Source of the DNA: Acerihabitans sp015654925
Lineage (GTDB): Bacteria; Pseudomonadota; Gammaproteobacteria; Enterobacterales; Enterobacteriaceae
Direction: 5' to 3'
Assembly (NCBI RefSeq): GCF_047324175.1
Contig: NZ_CP178732.1
Location: 2,294,001 to 2,358,000 of the forward strand
DNA length: 64,000 nucleotides
Of the stretch, positions 17,635 through 26,590 are shown in pieces (the first letter of the stretch is position 1; each line of letters begins with the position of its first letter). The translations under genes were made by a program, and so were the position numbers. Below the pieces are notes generated by a model. It was given only the letters and a program-made list of their open reading frames with translations, was not told the origin of the DNA and did not search any database.

Positions 17635-17814
17635 GGGCAGCTTCTTAAAGCTGCCATTGTTACCCCAGGTGGGTCAGATTTACATTGGTAGGTGGGTCAT
17701 AATTACATCGGTAGTGACACATGGTTGAAGCGTGCCGTATGTTTCGCTTGGGAACGACCAAGAATCGGCACTACCCGGTGTCCGTATTCATGGTGGAATA
17801 CGCCCATCTTGAGC

Positions 17815-17843
17815 AGAAAAAAGCCCCCTGCTGTTGGGGGCTT
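17815..17843 (-). terminator. Intrinsic terminator after the 17859 gene
   Basis: On the minus strand GCCCCC and GGGGGC pair around a 7-base loop (17823-17841) and are followed by six T. It lies just beyond the stop codon of the 270-residue gene. Confidence 0.85.
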
Positions 17844-17858
17844 TATGACGAGTAAACG

Positions 17859-18671
17859 TCAACTGTGGGGGACAATACGAGTTGACTTGCGATTGCCAGA
17901 AATAACTTCTACTTTGATATGCTTCCAGGTACCGTCATCGATCAGCCGTTCCAGCGTTTCTCCTAGCAGGTCGAAGTAAATTTCATCTACCCGCTCGACC
18001 AGTTTTTCACCGCGACGCAATTCAAGCGCGTAGAGGTCATCTGTACGCTCGTATAGCACGGTGATACGGCCCTCAAACTTCGCCGTGGAAACGGTAAAAC
18101 TGATGGCCGGCGGTGTTGCGATGATATCTTTAGGCAACGGATCGACCCAGGCGAAGTCCCGGGCACCGGCATCGACCAGCAGGTGCGTAATGCGACGATA
18201 ATGATCGGGTGCCGGCAACTCTTCCAGTTGCTGAATGAGAGCCTGTAACTCCGGACAACGCGGCTCGGGGACTGGCAACTTCGCGGGTGCGGACCCAAGC
18301 ATGAACGTCTTCATGGTGTAAGGCTGGCCGTTCGCCGCGAACTCGGTGCGTTCTTCGGGCGTGTCTGCCCGCAGGCCATCGAAGCGGCGCCTGGCATAGG
18401 GTTCGACCCGTACCTTAACGCCCTGGGCTGGCACCTCGGTGACGAGCGCCCGGTCGAGCACCGCGAATTCGGCCCGGCCCGTCTTGATGACGATAGCCTC
18501 GTCGGTCCTGGCAATGACCTTGCCTTCGAACGGCTTGGGGTCGATGTAAAAACCCAGTGTCGACACCTTGGGCTGGCCGTCGAAGATGTTGAATCTGAAG
18601 CTGCGGACATTGGATGGTATATGACCGTCAACCAGCGTCGGCATCTGTGCGCGAATGGTTGAATGATCCAT
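17859..18671 (-). CDS. ICE-borne conserved protein of unknown function, 270 residues
   Basis: It starts at ATG 18671 with AAGGAG 7 bases upstream. The protein is soluble and mixed alpha/beta: LVDGHIPSNVRSFRFNIFDG and KVSTLGFYIDPKPFEGKVIA at the N-terminus, then RRFDGLRADTPEERTEF. The C-terminal half reads PAISFTVSTAKFEGRITVLYE and YFDLLGETLERLIDDGTWKH. I do not recognise a domain. Proteins of this size at this position, between a replication protein and topB, are found in related ICEs. It has its own leader hairpin and terminator, so it is probably a single transcription unit. Confidence 0.7.
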   Translation of the reverse strand: MDHSTIRAQMPTLVDGHIPSNVRSFRFNIFDGQPKVSTLGFYIDPKPFEGKVIARTDEAIVIKTGRAEFAVLDRALVTEVPAQGVKVRVEPYARRRFDGLRADTPEERTEFAANGQPYTMKTFMLGSAPAKLPVPEPRCPELQALIQQLEELPAPDHYRRITHLLVDAGARDFAWVDPLPKDIIATPPAISFTVSTAKFEGRITVLYERTDDLYALELRRGEKLVERVDEIYFDLLGETLERLIDDGTWKHIKVEVISGNRKSTRIVPHS

Positions 18672-18691
18672 AGGGACTCCTTGTGGAAACC

Positions 18692-18756
18692 AAGGGGCAC
18701 CCGTCCTGCAAGGGAGGATGCCCTTGAGGGGTGAGTAACAAGACGCGAAATGCGTC
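18692..18756 (-). promoter_or_regulatory. Stem-loop leader of the 18671 gene
   Basis: AAGGGGCA pairs with TGCCCTT around an inner TCCT and AGGA pair (18692-18725), followed by a second hairpin, GACGC with GCGTC at 18742-18756. Confidence 0.6.
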
Positions 18757-18914
18757 GAAGAGGATTAAGGTCGGCGCGACAAATCGCGTCGTAGTCTTGA
18801 AGACCGGGACTACCTGGGCATGCTGCCGGCAACGCCAGCGGACATAAGATGAGGATTCGTCATACTCTGGCTGCGGTCATCGGAAAAATGGAACGGCAGT
18901 GACACCGGATTCCT

Positions 18915-18939
18915 GAAAAGAAAGAGCCCCGTTTGGGGA
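18915..18939 (-). terminator. Terminator after the 18947 gene
   Basis: On the minus strand CCCC-AAAC-GGGG is followed by a T-rich run (CTCTTTCTTTTC), directly after the stop of the 239-residue gene. Confidence 0.7.
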
Positions 18940-18946
18940 TCATGGA

Positions 18947-19666
18947 TCACTCATCTTCATACAGCGTCAGACCGTCCAGTAGCGGGGCGTCGGCATCAAA
19001 CACCAGCATGCGAACGTCGGCCATGGCGGCCAGGTGGAGTACCTCGATGAGGCATTCCGGTACGCCTTTCTTCCGCTGCTTTAGCCGCAACCACTCGGCG
19101 GTTATGCCGTCGACCTTCTGCAGGTTTTCATTCGTCCAGGGTGTGGCAATCAGTTTGACACCGATCACAGGGCTGTACGGAATGCGAAAAGCAACGAACA
19201 TGAAGTTGCTCGGTGTGCCGTAGTCAGCCAGCTCGGTCAGGTAACGGTCAGCTTCTTCGGTGAGGTGAGCGGAACTGATTTCCCAACAGCGGCTGTAGAC
19301 TCCCGTCTCAAACCGCAGGTGCCGCACCACTTCACGGGCGTTTTCCTCCGAGTAAGTGTCGCCTACATGCACTTGTTGACCACCGATATTATCCGCGGTG
19401 ACGGCGTAGACCGCCGTTCTGACAATACCTTCGATTTGGCACTGGGCCTCCAGCTCTTCGCGCACGTCCTGGCCTTCGGTGATGAGTGCGAAATCCTTGC
19501 CGAACAGGCAGGGGAACAGTGCGACTTGGTCATCGCGAAGATGTGCCTGGCTGAGATGCAACGGGCGCCAGACCGGTGGGCAGTCATCTGCGTAAGTAAT
19601 GAGCAGTGTTCGTTCAATACGCGGGCGCTGATAGCCGCGGTTGAAGGGGTTGACGATTTGTGACAT
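18947..19666 (-). CDS. ICE-borne hypothetical protein, 239 residues
   Basis: The start is ATG 19666 with GGAG upstream. It reads MSQIVNPFNRGYQRPRIERT, has an acidic middle (CEISSAHLTEEADRYLTELA) and ends in LVFDADAPLLDGLTLYEDE. That acidic end, and the spacing of WLRLKQRKKGVPECLIEVLH, recall DUF5983-like ICE proteins, but I cannot confirm membership. No signal peptide or membrane segment is present. It is a separate unit with its own leader and terminator. Confidence 0.65.
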   Translation of the reverse strand: MSQIVNPFNRGYQRPRIERTLLITYADDCPPVWRPLHLSQAHLRDDQVALFPCLFGKDFALITEGQDVREELEAQCQIEGIVRTAVYAVTADNIGGQQVHVGDTYSEENAREVVRHLRFETGVYSRCWEISSAHLTEEADRYLTELADYGTPSNFMFVAFRIPYSPVIGVKLIATPWTNENLQKVDGITAEWLRLKQRKKGVPECLIEVLHLAAMADVRMLVFDADAPLLDGLTLYEDE

Positions 19667-19691
19667 GGGATTTCTCCAGCAGAGTATGGCC

Positions 19692-19723
19692 GGGGCAATT
19701 CCCTGTTAGGGATTGGATCCCCC
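19692..19723 (-). promoter_or_regulatory. Stem-loop leader of the 19666 gene
   Basis: Nested pairing: outer GGGG with CCCC, inner ATTCCC with GGGATT, loop TGTTA. It lies about 25 bases before the start. Confidence 0.6.
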
Positions 19724-19861
19724 TGCCGTTGGGTGAGTGAAAGTTGTTGTTTGCAAGGGTGTGGCTTCAGGTGCGCAAGGCGAAGCCAGCCCATGCGAAC
19801 ATGGTATCTGTATGAGAAAATCAGACGCCAGATGGCATCGGACAGGTGGAAGAGAACCCGG

Positions 19862-20326
19862 CTATGCACCGAAGTCAGCTGGATCGCCCAGTGCTTTAAG
19901 CACATCGATCAAACCGTCGTTTGCGAGGACGAATAATTCGTTGTACTCGTCCCCAGTAGGCGGTTTCTCCAATTGGTTGAGATGTGCATCAAGGTCGAGA
20001 ATTCTTTGTCGAACGCCAAGGGCAACAGCCAGCGGCGATTCGATGTCTTCGTTATCGAAGGTCTCCCCTAACGCAGTGAGCACCTTTCGGGGGGACAACG
20101 TGATGGCGAAGCATTCGTAAACCTCCGGCACCGGGCAGTGACAGACGGCTTCGGCGGGCTTGTCACCGATTGAGAAATGCGTGATCTCGTCGTCGGTGGC
20201 GCCTTCGGTGTCAAAGTTAACCACCGCGATCTGCGGCAGCGGCATGTGAGACGGCCAGTCCTTGACGATAATGGATTGGACTAGGCCGCCTTCGAGGACG
20301 ATGGCAAAGGATGGATTTCGGGACAT
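19862..20326 (-). CDS. ICE-borne hypothetical protein, 154 residues
   Basis: ATG 20326 follows CAGGAG by 8 bases; the frame is open further upstream but that part covers the leader hairpin. It reads MSRNPSFAIVLEGGLVQSII, then PQIAVVNFDTEGATDDEITH, a beta-alpha pattern with an acidic loop. The C-terminal third (VALGVRQRILDLDAHLNQLE) is helical. This resembles small ICE proteins of unknown role. No active-site motif is visible. Confidence 0.65.
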   Translation of the reverse strand: MSRNPSFAIVLEGGLVQSIIVKDWPSHMPLPQIAVVNFDTEGATDDEITHFSIGDKPAEAVCHCPVPEVYECFAITLSPRKVLTALGETFDNEDIESPLAVALGVRQRILDLDAHLNQLEKPPTGDEYNELFVLANDGLIDVLKALGDPADFGA

Positions 20327-20864
20327 GTATGTTGCTCCTGTAGAGAAGACGGAGGGACATACCATCCCGGAGGGACGTATGCCCCTCGCGGACGTTGAGA
20401 AGATAAGAAGCATCGGCGCTTTGGGAGCGCGCGTCCGCAGAATGATGCTGGGGCGGACTGGCAGGTCATTTGGGATTCCCCCAAGCGCAACCTGAAGACC
20501 CTGGCTGCGGGCAATCTGCCGACAATGTCAGCGACTATGCGACTCAGCTTCGGTCTTTCGGCCGTAGCTGTCGTGGTGAAAAGGGAAACTGGTGGTTCCG
20601 GATTCAGCATGCACCTATTCCATGGGTTGCCTTGCGTGGTAGAACCGTGGAAATTTCACATGAACAGAATCGTTTGTGCGCTGTACCTGTTCGGTGAACT
20701 CGGTTATATCCACAGATTGGGCATGTCTGGTGCGAGGTGTGCAAGTACAACGCATGGTTTGATTTTGATTAACCCTCCCGCGAGGCTGGGTGGTTCGGGA
20801 AAGCAAAAGAAAAAGAGCCTGAAGACCGTCTGGTTTGTTACCCCCAACAGGTCATGGTGGATAC
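20327..20864 (-). other. Long intergenic region with a leader hairpin
   Basis: At 20354-20385 GGGACATAC pairs with GTATGCCCC around an inner TCCC and GGGA pair, some 30 bases before the 20326 start; this is another of the recurrent leaders. The remainder to 20864 shows no supportable gene on either strand. Confidence 0.5.
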
Positions 20865-21503
20865 TCACTTAATACCATTAGCTTTAATTGCCGATACTGG
20901 CAGTAGTTGAAACTTTTGTGGGTCTGACGTAGGACTCAAGATCAATGAAACACCGATGAACGCATTGATGGCAGCGGAGTTATCGCCGAAAATCAAAAAC
21001 TCCAGTGATGATTTAAGAACACCATTTTTATTGAACGCTGATTCAATCGCTAGGCGTTCGGCCAGGATGGCATTAATGCCTGAATGAAGAATATCCGTGG
21101 GAATACCCTGGTGCCATTCCGCTTGGCTGAGTAATTCATTGTGCCAGCCGGTTTTTTTTAATTGTGCGATGGCAGCATTCAGACGGGCTACATCGCTGAG
21201 AGCCGGACCAAAACCCGAACATGCCTCCCATAGATATTGCAATTTGTTAGCCAGATGAGACTGTGGTCCGTTCTTTTTCCCTAAATTTTGCAGCAACAAT
21301 ATTTCGGCGGCGACTTCTCTGGGGAAACGTTTTTGCCGCTGTGCGCCTTCAAGCCAGCGCATCAAAAACATATGGTCGGAGACTGCATTGCCCGCGCGCC
21401 CATCCTGCCGTGCTAAATTCAGCGCCACCAGGGCACAAAATGAAAAATGAGCTAAAAAACCAGCAATCTCTTCTGTTAGATCCTGATTTTGTTGTGACGA
21501 CAT
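20865..21503 (-). CDS. Hypothetical protein, possibly DUF2913-like
   Basis: A 212-residue, mostly helical soluble protein beginning MSSQQNQDLTEEIAGFLAHF and containing KRFPREVAAEILLLQNLGKK and LNAAIAQLKKTGWHNELLSQ. The general layout (N-terminal helix ending in an L-x-A-L run, a central basic helix) brings DUF2913 to mind, but I am not sure. Its GC content is clearly below that of neighbouring ICE genes, and it lacks the stem-loop leader they carry, which suggests later arrival. The upstream ribosome site is weak. Confidence 0.6.
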   Translation of the reverse strand: MSSQQNQDLTEEIAGFLAHFSFCALVALNLARQDGRAGNAVSDHMFLMRWLEGAQRQKRFPREVAAEILLLQNLGKKNGPQSHLANKLQYLWEACSGFGPALSDVARLNAAIAQLKKTGWHNELLSQAEWHQGIPTDILHSGINAILAERLAIESAFNKNGVLKSSLEFLIFGDNSAAINAFIGVSLILSPTSDPQKFQLLPVSAIKANGIK

Positions 21504-22294
21504 ACTTTTTCCTTACATTAACTCAGCATGAGATGTTTTTATCTGAAGCCGGTATTGTACGGAGACTCAAGGCAGGTATAAACCACCAATCTGGGCATTC
21601 TCCTCTCGGGAGGATATTTAACAGTATATAGAAAATCTCATGAAAGAGATTAAATGTCACACTTAAGGGGCGATGAAACATCCTGCCTTGTCGCCAGAAC
21701 AGTCCAAAAATAATCACACAGTCCTTTATTTTGATGCTGCTTGTAGGTCGCAGATGGCATTTAACTGAAGATTTGGTTGGAAAATAATTGGCCATAGAAC
21801 CGCGAACCTTGTGCGGCGACGTGAAAAGTAAGAGATAATCGGAACAGGATGCTGGGGGCTAGAGCCCCCAGCGGAAGAACAAGACACCACCCGTGGGCTG
21901 TGGCAGGCGCTGGGCCGTCGGTAGAGCCTGGCGCTGCGTCAGCGTTCGCACCCGACCCGTTTCGTGGTTGGGGTCGGTATCGTTCGGCGCACATCCGCGC
22001 ACAAAAGGAGCCCATTTTTTCACCGGCGGGCACCGGCAATGAACACCATCGTCCCCGAAGGGTCTCTTGGTCTCTCGCGTGCAAGCGACCAGGAGACCCT
22101 TCGGTTCAGACGTGGAATACGCAGATCAACAAGCCGCGTGCGTGCGGCAGGACTGAAACAAACCTTCATCCACCCGGCGGCATGAGGCGCCGGAAGGGAC
22201 ATGCCATTGCAGAAGGCGGGGACATGCTTGGTATGCCCCGTGGGATGCGGGGCAAGCCGCGGGACATCGCGGGCGTGGCGGTCATCTGGCGTAG
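21504..22294. other. Long non-coding region with an 18-bp imperfect inverted repeat
   Basis: No gene is supportable here. At 22055-22104 CCGAAGGGTCTCTTGGTC pairs with GACCAGGAGACCCTTCGG (one mismatch) around 14 bases. No T run follows, so it is not a normal terminator. The region is GC-rich from about 21850 and separates topB from the low-GC gene; a DNA-processing site is possible but unproven. Confidence 0.5.
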
Positions 22295-24304
22295 TCAGGA
22301 CGTCTTGGCCGTGCGCCGCCGCTTTCGTGCGGCGGCGGGGCGCTGGCCATCGACGGCGATGGTGCCCTGGCAGTCGGGGTAACGGCTGCAGGACCAGAAC
22401 GGCCCGCTCTTGCCGGTGCGCTGGCGCGTGGCGGCGCCGCACTGCGGGCAGGCAGGCCCTTGAGGGAGCTTGATCGACAAGGTAGTGTTGCGGTACTGCG
22501 AGATCAATTGCGAGATCCACGTGGACTGCTTTTCGAGGAAGACATCGAGCGTGAATTGGCCGGCTTCAATCATGTCCAATGCCTGCTCCCACACAGCGGT
22601 GGTGCCGGGGTCGGCGATCGCGGCGGGTACCGTGTCGATCAGGGTGAAGGCGGCATCCGATGCACGGATGGCGCGACCCTTCTTCAACAAATAGCCGCGA
22701 CCCAGCAGGCCGCTGATGATGTTCGCACGCGTCGCTTCGGTGCCGATACCGACCGTGTCCTTGAGCTTCTGCTTCAATCGCGGGTCGGACACCAGTTTGG
22801 CGACTCCCTTCATGGCCTTGACCAATTCGCCCTGCGTATACGGGCGGGGCGGCAGTGTCTTGAGCGCCTTCAGATCGACGCCGGTCACGTGGCAGGACAG
22901 TCCCTGGTGCAGCGCGGGCAGCACTTGGCTGCGGGGCGCCGCTTCTTCGCCGATGTCCTCCGGCTGCGGCTCGGCCAGCACCAGGCGCCAACCCGGCACG
23001 ACAATCTGCTTGCCGACCGCTTGCAGTGCCTGATCGGCGCATGAGAGACGCGCCGTCGTGCGATCGAATTCGTGATGCGGCAGGAACTGCGCCAGGTAGT
23101 GGGCACGGATCAGCCGATAGACGGCCCGCTTCTTGTCGCTCATAGCCGACAGGTTCGCCGGTTCGAGCGTGGGAATGATGCCGTGGTGCGCGGTGACTTT
23201 GCCATCGTTCCAGGCGCGCGAGCGCTGGGTCCGGTCGAGCTGGTCGATCACTGGCCGAAGGGACGGGTCGGTCTTGAGCAGACTGTCGAGGACCGTGGGC
23301 ACGTCGGCCCGCATGCTCTCCGGCAGATATCCCGAGTCCGAGCGCGGATAGGTGGTCGCTTTGTGCGTCTCATAGAGCGCCTGGGCGATGTCCAGCGTCT
23401 CCTGCACGTCCAGGCCCAGTTGCCTGGAACAGACCTCCTGCAATGTGCCCAGGTCGAATGGCAGCGGCGGCGCTTCGCGGACACGTTCAGTTTCGACGTC
23501 ATCCACCTGAGCGCTGCCGGCAGTGCGGAGTTGCTGTGCGGCCTGTTGTGCAATGGATTCCTGCAGACACCGGCCGGCCTGGTCGGAACATGCCTCGGGA
23601 GCCAGCCACTGTGCGGTAAAGGACTGCCCGGCGGCGGAAAGCGTAACGCCGATAGACCAGTACGGCACGCAGACGAAACGGGCGATTTCGCGATCGCGAT
23701 CGACGACCAGCTTCAGCGCCGGTGTCTGCACGCGGCCGACCGACAGCACGCCATCATAGCCGGCCCGACGACCCAACAGGGTGAACAGCCGGCTGAGGTT
23801 CATGCCGACCAGCCAGTCCGCGCGCGAGCGGGCGAGGGCGGAGTGGTACATCGGCAACGTTTCGGCTGAAGGTCTCAGCGCACTGAGTGCCTTGCGGATG
23901 GAGGCATCGTTGAGCGCCGATAGCCACAGGCGCTGGATTGATCCGCGATAACTGCACAGGTCTATGAGTTCTCGGGCGATCAGCTCACCCTCGCGGTCGG
24001 CGTCGGTTGCGATCACTAACTCGGTAGCCTTGGCCAACAACGCCTTGACGGCCTTGAATTGCGTGGCGGTCTTGGGTTTGACCTCGACCTGCCACCGCTC
24101 GGGAATAATGGGAAGCTGTTCGATAGTCCAGTGTTTGTACTGTTCACCATAAACTTCCGGGGGTGCGGCTTCGATCAGATGGCCGATGCACCAGGTCACG
24201 ACGATACCAGGACCGTTGTAGCAACCGGCCCCGCGTTGTTTCGCGCCCAACACCCGTGCGATGTCTTTGGCCTGTGACGGTTTTTCGCACAGATAAATTC
24301 GCAT
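22295..24304 (-). CDS. topB: DNA topoisomerase III, ICE type
   Basis: About 669 residues from ATG 24304 (CGGAG upstream; an upstream extension of the frame lacks a ribosome site). The Toprim domain shows YLCEKPSQAKDIARVLG and VIATDADREGELIARELIDL. The active-site tyrosine lies in ATTYPRSDSGYLPESM. The C-terminus has a topoisomerase zinc ribbon (CPQCGAATRQRTGKSGPFWS, then CSRYPDC). This type IA enzyme decatenates single-stranded or gapped DNA during ICE replication and transfer. In related ICEs ssb directly precedes topB; here they are 29 kb apart with cargo between. Confidence 0.95.
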   Translation of the reverse strand: MRIYLCEKPSQAKDIARVLGAKQRGAGCYNGPGIVVTWCIGHLIEAAPPEVYGEQYKHWTIEQLPIIPERWQVEVKPKTATQFKAVKALLAKATELVIATDADREGELIARELIDLCSYRGSIQRLWLSALNDASIRKALSALRPSAETLPMYHSALARSRADWLVGMNLSRLFTLLGRRAGYDGVLSVGRVQTPALKLVVDRDREIARFVCVPYWSIGVTLSAAGQSFTAQWLAPEACSDQAGRCLQESIAQQAAQQLRTAGSAQVDDVETERVREAPPLPFDLGTLQEVCSRQLGLDVQETLDIAQALYETHKATTYPRSDSGYLPESMRADVPTVLDSLLKTDPSLRPVIDQLDRTQRSRAWNDGKVTAHHGIIPTLEPANLSAMSDKKRAVYRLIRAHYLAQFLPHHEFDRTTARLSCADQALQAVGKQIVVPGWRLVLAEPQPEDIGEEAAPRSQVLPALHQGLSCHVTGVDLKALKTLPPRPYTQGELVKAMKGVAKLVSDPRLKQKLKDTVGIGTEATRANIISGLLGRGYLLKKGRAIRASDAAFTLIDTVPAAIADPGTTAVWEQALDMIEAGQFTLDVFLEKQSTWISQLISQYRNTTLSIKLPQGPACPQCGAATRQRTGKSGPFWSCSRYPDCQGTIAVDGQRPAAARKRRRTAKTS

Positions 24305-24561
24305 TTGAACTCCGGTATACAGGTGAGTGACACGATGCGTTCTACTTTGTGCGATAAAAGTTACCGGCGCAGCAATAAACGGGGATCTGACAATCACCAT
24401 ATTTTCTTTGACCTTTGGACGTCCGCTCGCGTTTGAAGCCCATGCCAAGGATGAATCCAGATAGATTTATTCAATTGTGGGCCAAATTGAATATTCTGAA
24501 GTATCAGTCTCCCTGAAAAAAAACGGTACGAAACGACTTGATAATTTTAGGGTTTAGATAT

Positions 24562-24581
24562 TACTGTAAATATATACAGTT
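24562..24581 (+). promoter_or_regulatory. LexA (SOS) box
   Basis: TACTGTAAATATATACAGTT fits CTG-N10-CAG exactly, with the AT-rich centre of LexA operators. It lies about 60 bases before the umuD remnant and is where the operator of an umuDC operon would be. Confidence 0.85.
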
Positions 24582-24629
24582 TTTAGTAGATCTTAACGTG
24601 AAAATTATAAAGACGACGGAATGACTTGC

Positions 24630-24805
24630 AGCAGTGAAGCGACTTTTTAATTGAGCGTGTTCAGTGCGGATTTCCCAGCCCGGCTCAGGACCAGGTGGAG
24701 GAGCGGATCGATTTAAATAATCGGATTATTCGGCATCCCAGCGCGACGTATTTTATTGAGATCAGTGGGGATTGCATGGTGGACGCGGGTAACGCTATAT
24801 ATTAA
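24630..24805 (+). pseudogene. umuD: umuD, N-terminal remnant
   Basis: In one frame the sequence reads VQCGFPSPAQDQVEERIDLN, then RIIRHPSATYFIEISGDCMV and DAGN, clearly the first half of UmuD around its self-cleavage region (the CG of QCGFPSPA). The catalytic serine of SGDSM is replaced by cysteine. The frame ends shortly after, and no start codon or second half remains. UmuD would be the mutasome subunit cleaved under RecA; this copy is dead. It stands downstream of an SOS box and upstream of the umuC remnant, with a foreign gene wedged between. Confidence 0.85.
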
Positions 24806-24863
24806 TCGGCTTATATCGTCAATCACCAACTCACTAGTTAAACCATCGGCAAGGAGACATTTC

Positions 24864-25694
24864 ATGAGCCTACTCACCAAAGCAATGGTATTTCAAGCCC
24901 TCCACTCCAGAAGTGAACCTTTGATCCTACCCAACGCCTGGGATGCTGGTAACGCACGACTGCTGACGTCACTAGGATTTGAAGCCCTCGCCACAACCAG
25001 TGCTGGTTTTGCATTTAGCCTCGGCGTACGTGATTCAGAGGGGTTACTTTCGCGCAGTCAGATAATAGAGAATGCCAAAAATATTGTCGAGGCGACCGAT
25101 TTGCCTGTAAGTGCTGATTTAGAAAACGGATTCGGAGATTCTGCCGAAGAGGTTGCCCACACCATTCGTATAGCTGGCGAAGCCGGTCTGGTTGGCGGGT
25201 CAATCGAGGACGGAACAGGAAAAATAGATCGCCCTGTCTACGAGTTCAATCATGCGGTTGAGCGTATCAGTGCTGCGGTTGAGGCAGTTAAAGCTCTGCC
25301 GTTCCCTTTCATGCTAGTGGCTCGAGCTGAAAACTTTAGCGTTGGCATAAACGATCTGGATGACACAATCCTCAGACTTCAAGCTTTCGAACAAGCCGGC
25401 GCCGATGTGCTTTATGCTCCAGGTCTGCCTGACCTAGAATCGATAAAAACGCTGTGCGGAGCCCTCCATAAACCGGTCAATGTAGTGATGGGACTTTCCG
25501 GCTCCAATTTCAATGTGGCTGAGCTTGCCGATGTCGGCGTGCGACGGATAAGCGTCGGCAGCTCATTCGCTAGAGCAGCGCTCGGCGGCCTATTACGCGC
25601 GGCACAAGAGGTGAAAGATAAGGGCACTTTCACCTTTGCAAATGAAGCCATTCCTTTCACGGCTATCAATAATCTGATGAAGTCTCTTGACTGA
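24864..25694 (+). CDS. Isocitrate lyase/PEP mutase family protein
   Basis: A 276-residue protein from ATG 24864, with AAGGAGA 7 bases upstream. It has the TIM-barrel pattern of the PEP mutase/isocitrate lyase superfamily: PLILPNAWDAGNARLLTSLG, ATTSAGFAFSLG, PVSADLENGFGDSAEEVAHT (the D-x-E metal-binding region) and GLVGGSIEDGTG. The usual KKCGH loop of true isocitrate lyases is absent, so the enzyme more likely acts on a C-C or P-C bond of another small acid (carboxyPEP-mutase or oxaloacetase type). It lies between the two halves of a broken umuDC operon, so it was inserted there. GC is near 50 percent. Confidence 0.85.
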   Translation: MSLLTKAMVFQALHSRSEPLILPNAWDAGNARLLTSLGFEALATTSAGFAFSLGVRDSEGLLSRSQIIENAKNIVEATDLPVSADLENGFGDSAEEVAHTIRIAGEAGLVGGSIEDGTGKIDRPVYEFNHAVERISAAVEAVKALPFPFMLVARAENFSVGINDLDDTILRLQAFEQAGADVLYAPGLPDLESIKTLCGALHKPVNVVMGLSGSNFNVAELADVGVRRISVGSSFARAALGGLLRAAQEVKDKGTFTFANEAIPFTAINNLMKSLD

Positions 25695-25837
25695 GGTCGC
25701 ACGCATACCCCACATCGACTTCAAGGGCATCAACATATGGACAGCTAATCGGTAATCAAGTTGCCGAAATTACTCCCTGACTAACAGGATGAATATCGAG
25801 CCTCCGAGATATTTCTTGTCGATTTTCTATTCCACAT

Positions 25838-26590
25838 AAATGCGGTTATGTCCAACCGAGTGATGACTCTTCTTGAAGAGATGGCGCCTGTGCTGGAAAT
25901 CTATTCTATCAACGAGGCTTTTTTGAACCTCACCGGGGTATGTGATTGCCTGCGGTTGTAGAATTTTGGCCGGGACGTACGGGCACGTATTTTAAAAGAG
26001 ACCGGGTTAATCGTCGGGGTGGGGGTTGCACAAACCAAACCCTTGGCCAAACTGGCCAACTACGTCGCAAAAAAATGAGTAAAGACCGAAGGCGTTGTGG
26101 ATCTCACCGATCCGGTGCGGCAGCAAAAGCTGCTGGCACGGGTCCCTGTGAAGGCAGTCAGGAGGTGGGCCGGCGGATCAGCAAAAAGCTTGGGGCGATG
26201 GGCATCGCGAATATGCTTTAACTGGCGGAATGCGCGCCAGGCTTCATCCGCAAGAATGTCAACGAATATTGGAACAGACCCTAAGGGAACTGCGGGTAAG
26301 CCATGTTTAGCTCTGGTGGAGTTTGCGCTCACCAAGTAGCAAATCGTCTGTAGCCGTTCCTTCGGTACGTGCATTACCGGTTATGACGATATGCGCCAGG
26401 CGATTTTTGGCTATGCAGAGCGTGCCGCAGAAATCTCCGGGGCGAGCGCCCATACTGCCGGCACATATCGGTATTCCTGCGCACCAGTCCGTGTGCGGTC
26501 AGCGAGGAATTATATGTTTATCAGACGTCAGGACGGCTGATGGTGCCATCGAATGATACCCGCGACATCATCAGGATCGCCGTTGAGGAG
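25838..26590 (+). pseudogene. umuC: umuC, middle part, decayed
   Basis: Reading across several stops and shifts: MSNRVMTLLEEMAPVLEIYS, INEAFLNLTGV, then GVGVAQTKPLAKLANYVAKK, VVDLTDPVRQQKLLARVPV, VGRRISKKLGAMGI and finally NDTRDIIRIAV. All align with E. coli UmuC (DNA polymerase V) from about residue 85 to about 320. The catalytic aspartate of YSIDEAF has become asparagine. The first 85 residues are missing. The homologous 3' end reappears at 52935-53215, so this gene was split by the 26-kb insertion that starts here. Confidence 0.85.

Larger units (their letters stand above)
15765..17719 (-). mobile_element. IS21-family insertion sequence, complete
   Basis: Terminal inverted repeats match over about 29 bases: TGTCAATACCGAT... 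at 15765 and, on the opposite strand at 17719, TGTCACTACCGAT..., both ending in TGACCCACC. The 6-bp sequence CATGGT lies directly outside both ends (15759-15764 and 17720-17725), a clean target duplication. Both genes are intact, so the element arrived recently and may be active. It sits between genes and breaks none that I can see. Confidence 0.92.

Noticed and set aside
22055..22104. Reading the 18-bp inverted repeat as an intrinsic terminator of topB
   Set aside because: It lies about 190 bases past the stop with no T run on either side.
23072..23869. A plus-strand frame of 265 codons across topB
   Set aside because: topB is intact with all active-site motifs; this frame is a high-GC shadow without homology.
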